This document shows positions 11,860 to 22,792 of a DNA stretch of 64,000 nucleotides, piece after piece. The DNA lies in contig CM068368.1 of assembly GCA_034769895.1 (NCBI GenBank), positions 690,695,877-690,759,876 on the forward strand, read 5' to 3'. Position 1 is the stretch's first letter; the number at the start of each line of letters is the position of its first letter. This stretch comes from Magicicada septendecula (taxonomy: Eukaryota > Arthropoda > Insecta > Hemiptera > Cicadidae). Position numbers and translations under genes: made by a program. The notes beneath the pieces were generated by a model, which was not told the DNA's origin, did not search any database, and saw only the letters and a list, made by a program, of their open reading frames with translations.

Positions 11860-12125
11860 CTATGATATATCTGGTCTATTTCTATTTGGCATTTCTATTA
11901 AATGTGGTTTACTTTTGTGCTTACCAACAATTTTTCTATTAACTGTTAAATTATCTAGTATATATTGTAAAGTCCAGTGTTTCATAAGCAACGCATCATG
12001 AACACTGAAGTATGCATGCCTAACACACTGAATCCCCGAACAAGTTGCAGCAGTGCGTAACTTGTATCCTATTTCATGCATAAGTACCATAAGGAATTCT
12101 TCATTCTCATTTATGCACTGAACCT
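11860..12125 (-). CDS. Trub2: Trub2, last coding exon
   Basis: Last exon of the TRUB2-type pseudouridine synthase, which modifies uridines in mitochondrial mRNAs. The acceptor is TTTTAG at 12131-12126. The split codon G/AG joins it in frame to exon 27517-27653. It encodes the C-terminal part of the family, with recognisable EVQCINENEEFLMVLMHEIG, LRTAATCSGIQCVRHAYF and LMKHWTLQYILDN. These correspond to the human segments LEVQCMHE, VHEIG, LKTTAVCTQVRR and LRTQW-L-NI. The stop codon TAA follows a basic tail rich in Lys, Asn and Arg. The next exon upstream lies 15.4 kb away because the intron is filled by piggyBac and element 1. The frame is intact, with no sign of decay. Confidence 0.9.
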
Positions 12126-12631
12126 CTAAAACAAAATAAATTCACCAGTAATTTCATATATAACAAAAATGAAAACATAATTACATGAGGTTTTTTTTCT
12201 AGTAATACCTGTTTACAATGTTTGCCTATTTATGCTAATAAAATAAAACAGTTACAACATTCATTAATTACGTTAAATCAGTGATTTACAATATTTTAAC
12301 TGAAAAAAACTAAGGTTACATAATGTATGCCAGATGAAGATTGAAAACGCTAAGTGCTGTACACAAGCAGAAACATCTTGTTGCAGCCAAACGTTTTTGA
12401 AAGAGTATCGCAATGAACACTGGTGAACCATTCTGTCCTATAAAGGCAACACTGTGGTACACTGGTGTGCTGCACGGGCTGTTTATAAATGGTGGGAGAG
12501 GCGGCATACCTACGTTCCAATGTCTGTGTGGCACCAGTTGCTTTTCTGTATCAAACCTAACCGGATATGCGTGTGACTTTGTTTCACTTATGTTTGTTTT
12601 TCATTGTTTAGTTCCTGTTTTTCTAAATAAA
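12126..12631. other. Trub2 intron, no further feature recognised
   Basis: Short ORFs on both strands at 12316-12640 overlap each other and show no family motif. This segment may contain the left end of the piggyBac element, but no TTAA-flanked inverted repeat could be fixed. Confidence 0.35.
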
Positions 12632-14515
12632 AATGCCTAGACGTAAAATTATTGGTGCTGGTAGAAGTGCAGAAATGAAGCGACTTCAGGTCATGTGGAC
12701 TCTATAAGTGTATCAAGTTGTAATACAAAAACTGATCTTTTAGATTCTGCTCAGCCTAGTTTATCAAGTGTTCAGCAGAGTACTAGGCTTACAACTCCTA
12801 ACACAAGCAGTACAACTACTAAGCCCAGCACTTGTTGACCCACTTGTGACAATCCCTAAGAGTTGCGACATATCAACTGATGAAGATCCTGTTGATGATA
12901 CTGATGAAGATCCCGATTAACAGGAAACTACGGATGTTGATTCATGTTCTTCAAGTAACACCTCAATGTCAGAAGAAACTGAAAATGAAGCTATAATAAA
13001 TTGGACTCCTATTACAGGTTCAGATAGTGTCTCCTTCCAAGAGTAAACATACTCAGACCAATTTGTAAGTCCAGATATTTCAACTCCTTCCAAGAGTAAA
13101 CATACTCAGACCAATTTGTAAGTCCAGATATTTCAACAAACATCGTAAATATTTCAAATAGTAAATTTGTTTACTACGTTTCTATCTCATGATATAGTAG
13201 AGTTTATGGTAACAATGGAAACTAACCGGTTTGCTCATCAAAGCTTGCATAAGAAGACCATACATAATGAAACATTATTTCCATGGGTTGACACTACCGC
13301 CATTGAAATAAGAAAATTTCTTGCTATTCTCATGTTGATGGGCATAGACCGCTTGCCAGATACCTGCTCTTATTGGTCGAATGACAGTATGTTTACAAAT
13401 ACATTCATAAAGACAACAATGCCCGGAGATAGATTTTTTACAAAATACAGCAGCTGTTGGATATGCTGTTAACTAATTTCAGAGCTGCTGTACTATCAGG
13501 GAAAGAATTAGTTGTTGATGAAAGTATGATACCTAGGCGAGGAAGACTTAGTTTTCGCCAATACATTCCACAGAAATCTCATAAACATGGAATAAAACTC
13601 TACAAACTATGTCTTCCAACTATATATACTTACAATTTAAAAATTTATTCCAGAAAAACAGAAGAATTAACTAAAACAATTGGCCATGCTCATAAAGTAA
13701 TTATAGAGCCAATGGAGGATTTTTTAGGTGAAGGAAGATTATTCTATGGAGACAATTTTTACACAAGATTACCTCTGGTTGAAGAAATGTTGAAAAGAAA
13801 AACATTCTACTGCGGCACGCTTAGAGGAAATAGAAAAGCACTTCCTGCAGACTTTATTAAAAAGGAAGCAGAGAAAAGGTGATATCTATGGTGTTTACAA
13901 TAATGAAGGAATAAAATTAATCAAATGGACTGATAAAAGACAAGTACTCATGATGACTTCGTATACTCACCATATGGGAAAGACGGTTGAGCTATACAAA
14001 CGAAACAGGTTTGGGAACATAGTACGAAAACCAGATTCTGTCATAATCTACAATAGAGCTAAAAAGGAGTAGATCTTTCCAATCAGTTGGCATTGTACTA
14101 TTCTAATTTAAGAAAAACAAGAAAATGGTACAGAAAAGTTGCGATAGAGCTTATCTTTGGTACCACCGTCGCCAATGTATGGACAATAAATAGAAACTAT
14201 TCTGATGCAAAATTAGTGCCTCGTTTACAATTTAGAATTATTTTAATCAGAAAGCTAGCCTCTGATACAGAAACCGTATTGCAAAATCATGTACCCAAGA
14301 AGAAACTGAAGGTCCATCGTTTGGAAAAAACATCTGGTCAAGTTCGAGCAGTTTGTAAAAGATGCAGGAATTGTTAAAAAAAGCTGTATGAAGAACATGG
14401 GAAGAAATATGCTGATTCGAAAACTAAAAGAGTTAATACATTTTGCATCAGTGTCCTGATAAACCACATCTTTGTTTATCACGTTTTAATGAGGTACATG
14501 AAAATTCTTAGTTTT
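12632..14515 (+). pseudogene. piggyBac-type transposase, decayed
   Basis: A PGBD/DDE_Tnp_1_7 transposase spread over three frames. The N terminus MPRRKIIGAGRSAEM (12632) soon meets a stop. 13167-13472 has FLSHDIVEFMV-ETNRFA and KFLAILMLMGI, typical of the family. 13457-13882 holds the first catalytic Asp in VDESMIPRRG and the second in YGDNFYT. After another shift comes the third Asp in GVDLSNQLALYY (about 14068-14105), then the Cys-rich end VCKRCRNC with a stop inside it. At least four frameshifts or stops are visible. The acidic Ser/Asp-rich N-terminal region (12.7-13.1 kb) also has an internal 50-bp duplication. It lies inside the last Trub2 intron, antisense to the gene. Terminal repeats were not located. 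Confidence 0.85.
13026..13137 (+). repeat. short tandem duplication inside piggyBac relic
   Basis: CTCCTTCCAAGAGTAAACAT and the following roughly 50 bp occur twice in a row (about 13030 and 13083). The copy sits in the degraded N-terminal coding part. Confidence 0.7.
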
Positions 14516-14986
14516 ATTTTTTTAGTTTTAAATTCATTTATGTTGTAAATTCTGTAGTATTTTAAAAATAATTCCCTGAAAAATTCTTTTTTAGAGTGTT
14601 TTCAATCTGTAATCTTATATCATTTCATAAAGTTTTTAATACTGTAAGTATTAATTTAATTTACAAAATTTTATAATTTTACAACACAACTATTTCATTT
14701 ATGTTCACATAAATGACAATTTTATAATTTAGAATTAAATTTATTACTGTATATTCAAGAAAATAAAATTTTGTCAATAAAAAACTGAAGAAAAATAATT
14801 ATCATTAAAACAAAAATGATCTCCTTATAACACGAGATACAAAAGTTGTATTCAGTGCCTGTTACAGACGTAGACGAACAATCATTTATTAGAGTCGACT
14901 ATGTAGAGTGTAGAGATCTTATCTTTTTCATGTGGCAGCTGGCAGTAAAAACTATTCAATTCTGTTGGTTCAATCGGCACACTGGT
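14516..14986. other. Trub2 intron, AT-rich, no feature
   Basis: Between the piggyBac relic and element 1. No coding or repeat structure recognised. Confidence 0.4.
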
Positions 14987-15324
14987 TGTAACGGGCCTAA
15001 TTTTGGGGTAATAAAGCAGTTTGTATTTTTTCATAAAATAAATAACATTTTTTCGAATAATAGGGACAAACGCAAACAAAGGTAAATTCAGTGGCAAGAA
15101 AAAATAGCGACAGTGGCAGCACTGCGGGTGACATTTTTTATTCAGTAATGTTTTATAAAACGAGTTTTTATGAACTTAACAACCGACGGAACTGTGCCAA
15201 GGTCAGACAATGACATACAAAACCAGTCAACAAGTTATATAACAACATCGGACCATCTGACGTCAATATATACGTCAGAGCCTAGCCTAACAGTGGAATC
15301 CAGTTATATAACAAAAACAGGGGG
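14987..15324 (+). repeat. Element 1 LTR1, truncated
   Basis: It starts TGTAACGGGCC. From about 15034 it is nearly identical to LTR2 and LTR3, but its first 47 bp differ from theirs. At 15324 it breaks off at ACAG and joins block Y, where the intact copy continues with TCTGCTGGCG. The other side of the join (23920) also has CAG before the G run, so a deletion through a 3-bp microhomology is likely. Confidence 0.75.
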
Positions 15325-16727
15325 GGTCATAGTGTGTGTGGCAGGGAGGTTATCCAGGGGGATAATGAATTAGAATTTTGTTGTATTTTAATAATGATGA
15401 TTCACTACTAAATAATTTTGTTTTGATTTGAAAAATAGATGCACTACATACTTCCTATATTGTGTTTATTATATCTTATTGTGTTAATTGCATGTATTAG
15501 GTTAGGAATAAGGATTATAAAAATAATAATATGTTTTCAATGTGTTTATAGATTTTAAAATGAAATGAGATAAAGTTGTGATAGTTAAAATTTTCAGTGG
15601 GTTGCAAAAGATAGAAGTGGGTGATAGTAATTGTTTAAGTAAAACATTTGAGTCAGTCCAAGTTGAATATTTGTGGGACATATAGATCTGTCCAAGTTGA
15701 AGTCAAAGTTAAAGAAATAGTAGAGATGAAAATAATGTAAGGTTGTTTTGAGTTAATGTATGTTATAGAATTTTGAGAAGTATTGATGTTGACCCAGTAG
15801 AAATGGAGAATTCATGTAGAGTTTTGATTGATATATTATTGTTTATAATTGATGATGTTATTTTGTTGAAGTTGAAGTGAGGTAATGAGATTGAGATTTT
15901 TTGGGGATGGTAATTTTGTAGTAGGGGGTAGTGTAATGTGGGAGTCCGCAACATGATGATGAGTTGGGACGGGATTTGGTATAGATTTAGTGGGAAGGGG
16001 TTGCCTTAGGTAGAATCCAGGAACCAGAGAACGGGAATTGAGCTTCTGGGGGGGGGAACACGTATCCTATGTACAAAGGGTTAGAGAGTATTTTTTTTAT
16101 ATATTGAGAGAATGTGGCGAATTGAGTTAAAGTAGTAACTAGTTAAAGGTAGAGAAGGATTAGTAGATTTTTTGATAGAGGGGTGTCATACTAGTTAAAG
16201 ATTTTGTAAGGGAACGTTAGAGTAATAAGAGGGGTAAGATTATGAGTAAATGCCAAGTTGATAAAGGGATTATAATGAATAACGTAGAATCACCCAAATT
16301 AATAAAAGGGAATAATAAATGAAATGATGTGTAAAACGAAAAAAAAAAAATTTATTTTTTGAGAAACGAATTGATAAAAGTTAAATTGAGATTAAAAGGT
16401 AATTTTCTGATTTTATATGCAAACTTAATGATGTAAAGTGTGTAAATTTTAAATACAAATTGTTTATTTTAAGATAATAATAATAATGTGAATTATGAGT
16501 GTACTATGTTTTCTTATGTTATATTGTGTTTGTTAGTGTAAGAGAATTTTATGAATTTAAATATTTTAAAGGTATTTTAAATTAGGGATGAGAGAAATGT
16601 AATATGGTAATGGGAAATGTTTATTTAAATTCTGATGGGAATCAGGGCAGTAATTTTGAATTTTGGGATAAAAGTTAACAAGAGAAAGTAGATAGAAGGA
16701 GATTATGGAATTTTAAAAGGGGTATCA
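15325..16727 (+). repeat. Element 1 noncoding block Y, first copy
   Basis: About 99% identical to about 23921-25338 and recognisably similar to about 37100-38230 in element 2. Conserved words shared by all three include GTGTAATGTGGGAGTCCGCA, the C-C-T-T-A-G-G-T-A-G-A-A-T-C-C-A-G run, and ACACGTATCCTATGTACAAA. A small hairpin GGACA/TGTCC lies at 15676-15693. No long ORF. Conservation of noncoding words between diverged elements suggests a role in the RNA. Confidence 0.75.
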
Positions 16728-18780
16728 TGTTAAGTTGTTAGGTATTCTGATATATAGGTTAGCAGTTAGTGAGAAATAAAATAAATAAAATTTTTTCGAA
16801 TAATAGGGACAAACGCAAACAAAGGTAAATTCAGTGGCAAGAAAAAATAGCGACAGTGGCAGCACTGCGGGTGACATTTTTTATTCAGTAATGTTTTATA
16901 AAACGAGTTTTTATGAACTTAACAACCGACGGAACTGTGCCAAGGTCAGACAATGACATACAAAACCAGTCAACAAGTTATATAACAACATCGGACCATC
17001 TGACGTCAATATATACGTCAGAGCCTAGCCTAACAGTGGAATCCAGTTATATAACAAAAACAGTCTGCTGGCGTAGTGATACAAACTGAATAAAACAAAG
17101 AATTGATCATCCAACCACGGCCGCTTCACAAAATAGCGCCGGTGGTCGATTGCCAGTCTAACTCCACCACCACTCGCGAGTGGTACATAAAAGTTTCGAA
17201 ACGTAAATCGCGGGCGCCCGCAACATAAAAAAATGTAAAAAATTTTTGATATTTGATCATCTAAAACAGTATTTTTGAAACCGAGTAGATACAGTGAGAA
17301 AATAATAAATAAATCATCATATAACAGTTCGGCAATAAATCAGTGCGTGTATTCGAGAAGACATTGTAGGAGGGTACCTTCAACGTAATAACAGGAAAGT
17401 AAATTAACAAATTTTATTATTTTCATACAGTACAAGAACAGAGGGGGAAAATTAATTTAAAATATGAGCTCTAATGGGAATATAACTTGTCTAATGTGAA
17501 AGTGTGTGAGTGTGTATGGGTGAGTTTGAATTACGTAATTACAAAGGCGCTGGTTTAAGTTAAGAGAAGTTAGTTGAGTATTATTTCTTTACAGTATTTG
17601 TTTTAGTGTTCAACAGTTTAATTATCAATAATGTTTTGAAAGTTGTGGTCAGAATAAAGCATGTACACTGTCAATGTTAAAATAGTAAAAGTATAAAAGA
17701 TGGGAGGAGTAATTTTGTCATGGTTGTTAATATGCAACAGTAAAACTAAATTATGAATAAACACAAGTTTGTTTGAGTATAGTAGATCGAAGTAGTCATT
17801 TCAAACAACCAATTCTGATCTCCTCTGTTCGCCGAAAAGGACCCTTAAAATGGTAAGGACATATATTTTTTCATACATAGTTAATAAATACAAGATGGCG
17901 CCCGACAAAGTTAGACAATAAAGTTTGAATAAAAATAATATCAACCATATTTTATTTATTTTATTAAATTATCAATTTATTGAAAAGTATCATGGTGAGC
18001 CACAGTGACACATATAAGCACACTCTTACGGCAACCGGTGTGCCGATGTGTGTTCAACGTGTTAACCACAATGTGTCAAGAAACTGAATTTCATTATTAT
18101 TATTAATTCTGAATACAGTTGGTATAAGATTACCATGAAATTCTTACTGTGATAATTTCTTAACAGCCCCAGACAATTTAAGAGGGTCAAAATTGGAATT
18201 AAAGAGAGTTTGTTTTCTTGCAGAACGTGTTGGCTGGGTTCTATCTTAGAAACACGTTTTTGGTGGATACTGTAGAGAGGTGAAAGAAAGTTTGTAATGC
18301 TGGTTGCTAACAGAAGTATATAATTGTTGCTTCTAATTACTAATAAGATGAAACCGGGATTGACAAGGTAGCATTCAAGGACATATTGACAGAGATTGCC
18401 CACTAAGTGTAAGTTATTCTGAATTGTATGTTACACATGTAATTTACAATTTTGTTTCTTGATACATAACAGATAAGATTCCTATTTTCTAAGACTGTTG
18501 CATTCTGTCTTGACAGTCAACAAGTATTCGTAAAACAATAATTTGGCATTAAAAGTAATAAGAATTTTATAATTATTCTCTAGTGTCCTCAGACTTAAAA
18601 AAAGTTTCCTTTGAAATTAAAAGATTGTTTCAGTGCATTCAACTGACATTATATAATGCCTCATATAAGACACATAACAGGCATAATCATTCTAAAGGCT
18701 AGGTTTGGTCAGATTAAATTACTACACATAAATGTCAATAAATATCACAACTTACTACACAATAAACTGTCTTTTGTACA
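16728..18780 (+). repeat. Element 1 LTR2 (about 2053 bp)
   Basis: It starts TGTTAAGTTG after the purine run AAAAGGGG and ends CTTTTGTACA. It differs from LTR3 by only about ten changes, including a 2-bp indel near 18205. It contains a 280-bp block also present in LTR1, and AAGATGGCGCCCGACAAAG at 17891, which looks like either a primer site or a YY1-type box. The first 48 bp differ from LTR1. Confidence 0.75.
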
Positions 18781-18819
18781 GGTTTTTAATGGAATAGAGC
18801 CCTACTAACTGTGCATAAA
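18781..18819 (+). repeat. 39-bp copy of the sequence flanking LTR3
   Basis: Immediately after LTR2 there are 39 bp that also occur right after LTR3 (27389-27427), with one difference. An LTR should be followed here by leader and gag, not by the sequence that follows the 3' end. The easiest reading is that this is copied host flank, carried in by a tandem duplication whose junction lies at 18819/18820, where gag begins abruptly. Confidence 0.65.
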
Positions 18820-19040
18820 GGTGTAGAGCCTGTGAAACTGATAACTATGCTAATCGAACAAATTGTTTTAGATGTCATCGAACCAGGGAGTGCGCCAGGA
18901 ACGAGAGAACGAACCCACCACCAAATCAACAGTCGAGAGGAGGAGAATTTTATAGAGGAGCGCCCCGAGGAGGAGGACATTATAATAGAGGTAGAGGAGG
19001 AAATCATCCAGCTGTAGCAGGTCCATCCACGGAAAACTAA
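18819..19040 (+). pseudogene. Element 1 gag, C-terminal remnant
   Basis: In the frame that opens after TAA 18816-18818 the sequence reads CRACETDNYANRTNCFRC, then HRTRECARN, and an RGG-rich tail (GAPRGGGHYNRGRGGN), ending at TAA 19038-19040. This is the nucleocapsid end of gag: two zinc-knuckle-like Cys clusters and an RNA-binding Arg/Gly tail. The second knuckle lacks the usual four residues between the second Cys and the His. The capsid and N terminus are gone. pol follows in the -1 frame relative to gag, the usual arrangement for ribosomal frameshifting in this group. Confidence 0.7.
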
Positions 19041-19048
19041 GGAAGACA

Positions 19049-22000
19049 ATGGAGAAGCGGGCCCAACCATTGTCAACGGAGAACCGGGTCCAAGTAATCA
19101 ACGAATACACAAACAACGTTATCAAGATGGATATGGCAAAAGAATTGTTAGAAGAAGAGGAGAACAAGGTGATGGAACGCAGAGCAGGATTGACTGAGGT
19201 GACAATTAACATTGAAGGTAAGAATTATAAAACTTTATTTGATACCGGTAGCGAGATCTCAGTAATTTCTGAAAATGTCATGGGTGAATTAAAAGAGTTA
19301 AACAAGAATATACCGTCCTTACCAGTTGCCGGGGTTACAGTAGTGGGGGTAACTGGAGTGAGAAGTAAGAGAATAACCAGACAAGTACAATTAAATATTT
19401 TAATAAATGAAGTTGAATTTGAAAACACTTTCCTAGTAGTTAAAGGGTTGAGTCTAGATGTAATATTGGGAAATGATTTTTTGGAAAGAAACGGAGCCGT
19501 AATAGATTTCAATAAACAAATAGTAAAATTTGAAAAGGGGAATAAACCAGTCAGAATAGAGTTTAAGAAAGTAGTAAATGAAGCTAAAGTCACAGGAATA
19601 AAAATGTTACATAAGCAGATAAGCGATAGAGAGATAGAGAATAAAATAAATATATGTCTAGAGAGTGATAGCCTAGAGAATGAGGAGGGAGAAGTGCATG
19701 AGCGTAATGAGAGTGTGTGGGCAGATAGAGCCGACAAATTTTTCAATGAAAATACAGTTGTAGGAAATACTCAGCGAGAGGAGCTGTGGGCAGTTGTGGA
19801 GCGGTTCAGAGAGGTGTTTGATGAATCACCAGGGAAAGCGAAGGACTACATTTGCGAGCTGAAAGTTCGGGACCACGCACCATACATGCAGAGGAGCTAC
19901 CCGGTGCCGTTTTCGAAGAGGAGGGCTGTACAGGAGGAACTAGACCGGATGATGCAGGGAGGCATAATTGAACGCTCAGTATCACCTTACTCAAACCCTT
20001 TGGTAGTAGTGATCAAAAAGGATGGCAAGGTAAGGTTATGTTTAGATGCTCGGAAAATTAATCAAATTATTATACCTGACAGGGAATCTCCGGAACCCAT
20101 AAATGAGATTTTACAGAAGTTCAGCGGAGTCAAATACATGACGTCATTAGACCTCACCGCTGGATACTGGCAGGTGCCATTAGCAATAGAGAGCAGGAAA
20201 TACACAGCTTTTCTTTTTAACGGTAAAAATTACCAGTTTAAACACTTACCTTTTGGATTAAACACCAGTGTTGCCAGTTTTATTAAATGTTTAGATAATA
20301 TTTTACAACCTAAGGATTTAGACTTTTTAACTGTATATGTTGATGATATCTTGATAGCTTCTAGAACATTCACGGAACATTTAGAACACATAGAATATGT
20401 ATTAGATAAGCTGCAAAGAGGGGGTTTAACAGTGAATTGGGACAAGTCTAAGTTTCTGCAGACAGAAATACATTTTTTAGGATTTATTATTACACAGGAG
20501 GGGATATTAGCCAACCCTGACAAAGTAGAAGCCATAATGCGATTCCCCGAACCTAAAAACATTAAGCAATTACAAAGTTTTTTAGGCCTATGCAATTTTT
20601 ACAGGAAATTTCAGGAGAACTACGCACACACAACATCTAAACTGAGTGCTGTACTGCAGAAGAATAAACAGTGGAGATGGGGCGATACGGAACGAACTGC
20701 GTTTAATGAAATTAAGAGAAAGTTCAGTCACATGATCATGATGAATCATCCCGATTTTAATAAGACGTTTTATTTGCAGACCGACGCCAGCAATGTAGCG
20801 CTAGGGGCGGAGCTCTACCAGGAGGGTAGCGACAAGGAACACCTAACGATCGCCTTCGCCAGTAGATCGCTGCTGTCGGCTGAGAAAAATTATACTACAA
20901 CTGAAAAAGAACTTCTAAGTATTATGTTCGCCGTGGGTAAATTCCGGACCTACATCTTAGGTAATACCACGATAATCCGGACGGACCACAAGGCATTGTC
21001 ATTCCTTAATTCATGTAAGCTGACACATAGCAGATTAACCAGGTGGGTATTAGCCTTACAAGAATATAACTTTTCATGGGAGTACATAAAGGGGTCAGAT
21101 AATAAGGTACCAGATACACTTTCTAGAGTAGATGTTATAAACAATAAAACTGGTAGGGACCTTAAAGAAATAGAAATCTTTAGACTAACTAGAGAAGATA
21201 GAATTTTTGGTGAGGAATTAAGTGATATTAAAAACATGCAAAGATCTGATAGCAAACTGGGTAAAATAATTGTTAGTTTAGAAAGAGATGTAGAGGGATC
21301 TGAATATAATGAGCGATTTCAGGTATATCAAGGTATTTTGTTTAAAAAAGTAGATGGTGGGGAGCGTGATTGGAGGTTAGTTATACCCGAGGGGTTGATA
21401 GATAAAATTGTTTGGGATTGTCATATAAGGTATGGTCATTTTGGGGTGAGAAAATGTGCTAATGTTTTGAAAGAGTCATGTATATTTAAGAATATGGAGA
21501 AGAGAGTTAGTAGAAAAGTGTTGAGAGTGTGTGATTTATGTCAAAAATCGAAAGTAGTGAATTATAAAGTAGAGGGGGAGATGAATTACATAAAAGTAGA
21601 CAAACCTTTCGATCTAGTTGCGGTTGATTTATATGGACCATTACCCAGAGGCAGAGGGGGTGTGTTATATGTATTTGTAGTTGTAGACACCTTTTCAAAA
21701 TTTGTGAAGTTATATAGCATTAAGAGAGCGACTAGTAAAGTACTCAGTGAGAAAATAGTAAAAGACTACATGGTCAATGTTGGAAAACCGAAAATTATAT
21801 TATCTGACCATGGTCCACAGTTTATCAGCGGCAAGTGGCGGCAGACGCTTGGATGGGAAGGTATCATACCCAAGCATACGGCAGTATATCATCCTCAGTC
21901 GAACCAAGCAGAACGGGTGATGAGAGAGATTGGCAGGATATTTCGGGCGTACTGTCACGCCAAACACACAGAATGGCCATCCTACGTGAAAAAAGTAGAG

Positions 22001-22429
22001 GAGTGGCTGAATTGTACCACCCATGAGTCCACGGGATTTACGCCGCATGAGTTGATTAGGGGAACAAGGCCGCCCAGGATATTGGAACAACTTTTCGAAT
22101 ACCCACCAGCAGGTCAAGTTTTGGACAGGAACATGAAAATTAGATTGGCCAATGAGAACTTACTTACGAGAGGAGAGCGAAGAAAACAGAAACATGATGC
22201 CAAGGGTAAATGGACCAAGTACGAGGTAGGTCAGTTAGTGTTAGTAAAAAGACATGATTTGTCCAGTGCTCAAGATAGAGAAATAAAGAAGTTTTTCTTG
22301 TTGTATGAAGGACCTTATGAAGTTGTAGAAATAAAAATGCAGAATGCGTATGTGCTGAGGAACCCAGCGACGCAGGAAATAGTAGGTACTCAAAATGCGA
22401 CGAATTTAAAATTATATCGGTCACTTTAA
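19049..22429 (+). CDS. pol: Element 1 Pol polyprotein (protease, RT, RNase H, integrase)
   Basis: An uninterrupted 1126-codon frame covering the whole Ty3-type pol order. Aspartic protease active site is Asp65-Thr-Gly-Ser. Reverse transcriptase has its first catalytic Asp at 368 (SLDLTAGYWQ) and YVDD at 430-433. RNase H has Asp579 (QTDASN) and the later TDHKALSFL. Integrase has an HHCC zinc region (GHFGVRKC through CDLCQ) and catalytic Asp860 (VAVDLYGP), Asp920 (LSDHGPQF) and Glu955 (NQAERVMRE). The last two are separated by 34 residues rather than the usual 35. The C-terminal domain holds FFLLYEGPYEV. The ATG at 19049 is the first in this frame, but in nature pol is probably read from gag by a -1 shift. 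All catalytic residues are present, so this copy is young at protein level, although gag is lost. It replicates through an RNA intermediate in cytoplasmic particles and integrates into nuclear DNA. Confidence 0.92.
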   Translation: MEKRAQPLSTENRVQVINEYTNNVIKMDMAKELLEEEENKVMERRAGLTEVTINIEGKNYKTLFDTGSEISVISENVMGELKELNKNIPSLPVAGVTVVGVTGVRSKRITRQVQLNILINEVEFENTFLVVKGLSLDVILGNDFLERNGAVIDFNKQIVKFEKGNKPVRIEFKKVVNEAKVTGIKMLHKQISDREIENKINICLESDSLENEEGEVHERNESVWADRADKFFNENTVVGNTQREELWAVVERFREVFDESPGKAKDYICELKVRDHAPYMQRSYPVPFSKRRAVQEELDRMMQGGIIERSVSPYSNPLVVVIKKDGKVRLCLDARKINQIIIPDRESPEPINEILQKFSGVKYMTSLDLTAGYWQVPLAIESRKYTAFLFNGKNYQFKHLPFGLNTSVASFIKCLDNILQPKDLDFLTVYVDDILIASRTFTEHLEHIEYVLDKLQRGGLTVNWDKSKFLQTEIHFLGFIITQEGILANPDKVEAIMRFPEPKNIKQLQSFLGLCNFYRKFQENYAHTTSKLSAVLQKNKQWRWGDTERTAFNEIKRKFSHMIMMNHPDFNKTFYLQTDASNVALGAELYQEGSDKEHLTIAFASRSLLSAEKNYTTTEKELLSIMFAVGKFRTYILGNTTIIRTDHKALSFLNSCKLTHSRLTRWVLALQEYNFSWEYIKGSDNKVPDTLSRVDVINNKTGRDLKEIEIFRLTREDRIFGEELSDIKNMQRSDSKLGKIIVSLERDVEGSEYNERFQVYQGILFKKVDGGERDWRLVIPEGLIDKIVWDCHIRYGHFGVRKCANVLKESCIFKNMEKRVSRKVLRVCDLCQKSKVVNYKVEGEMNYIKVDKPFDLVAVDLYGPLPRGRGGVLYVFVVVDTFSKFVKLYSIKRATSKVLSEKIVKDYMVNVGKPKIILSDHGPQFISGKWRQTLGWEGIIPKHTAVYHPQSNQAERVMREIGRIFRAYCHAKHTEWPSYVKKVEEWLNCTTHESTGFTPHELIRGTRPPRILEQLFEYPPAGQVLDRNMKIRLANENLLTRGERRKQKHDAKGKWTKYEVGQLVLVKRHDLSSAQDREIKKFFLLYEGPYEVVEIKMQNAYVLRNPATQEIVGTQNATNLKLYRSL

Positions 22430-22483
22430 TTATGTTTATAATAAGTTGTCTAATATTGTTGTATGTTTACAGAAGGGATCCTC

Positions 22484-22630
22484 TCCCCCTTTTTCGGGCG
22501 GTCACGATCTTACCAGTCCTGGCCGTGGAATTCGGAACTCGGAGGCGGGCCATGGTTGGCGGATCTTCCTTCGGGTGGTGAAAGCAACGATGGTCCGGCT
22601 CCACCAAAATTGGTATAAAGTAGAAAACTT
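22484..22630 (+). ncRNA. structured RNA module, upstream copy in element 1
   Basis: CGGGC is followed by a stem GGTCA (22500-22504) / TGGCC (22520-22524) around a 15-nt loop holding CTTACCAG, then CGTGG. The same layout, with the same loop length, recurs at 23586-23615 and 36757-36786 with a different stem sequence (GATTA/TAATC). The region then runs through an AATTGGTATA-AGTAGAAA word that the other copies also have. Starts 55 bp after pol. Confidence 0.6.
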
Positions 22631-22665
22631 AACTACATATTTGAACGGGGAGGGGGACCCCAACA

Positions 22666-22792
22666 GGTACGTGACACAAATTATTTTTTTTAATACACTC
22701 CAGGTGCAGCGGTTTCGGTGTACCTGTCACGTGCCTGCACTGCCTTAGAGTGTTGTATATAATGGAGGCTGCACCTAAATATAAGGCAGTGC
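22666..22792 (+). ncRNA. two strong hairpins after pol in element 1
   Basis: GGTACGTGACA (22666-22676) pairs with TGTCACGTGCC (22725-22735) with one wobble. GCACTGCCTTA (22737-22747) pairs perfectly with TAAGGCAGTGC (22782-22792). The hairpins are back to back and lie in noncoding sequence. No counterpart was found in element 2, so support is only from pairing within this copy. Confidence 0.5.

Noticed and set aside
12316-12640. Overlapping ORFs on both strands next to piggyBac
   Set aside because: No family signature on either strand and mutual overlap; not supported as genes.
17891-17909. AAGATGGCGCCCGAC as the primer-binding site of element 1
   Set aside because: It lies in the middle of a repeat present at both ends and may equally be a YY1-type box; not called as primer site.
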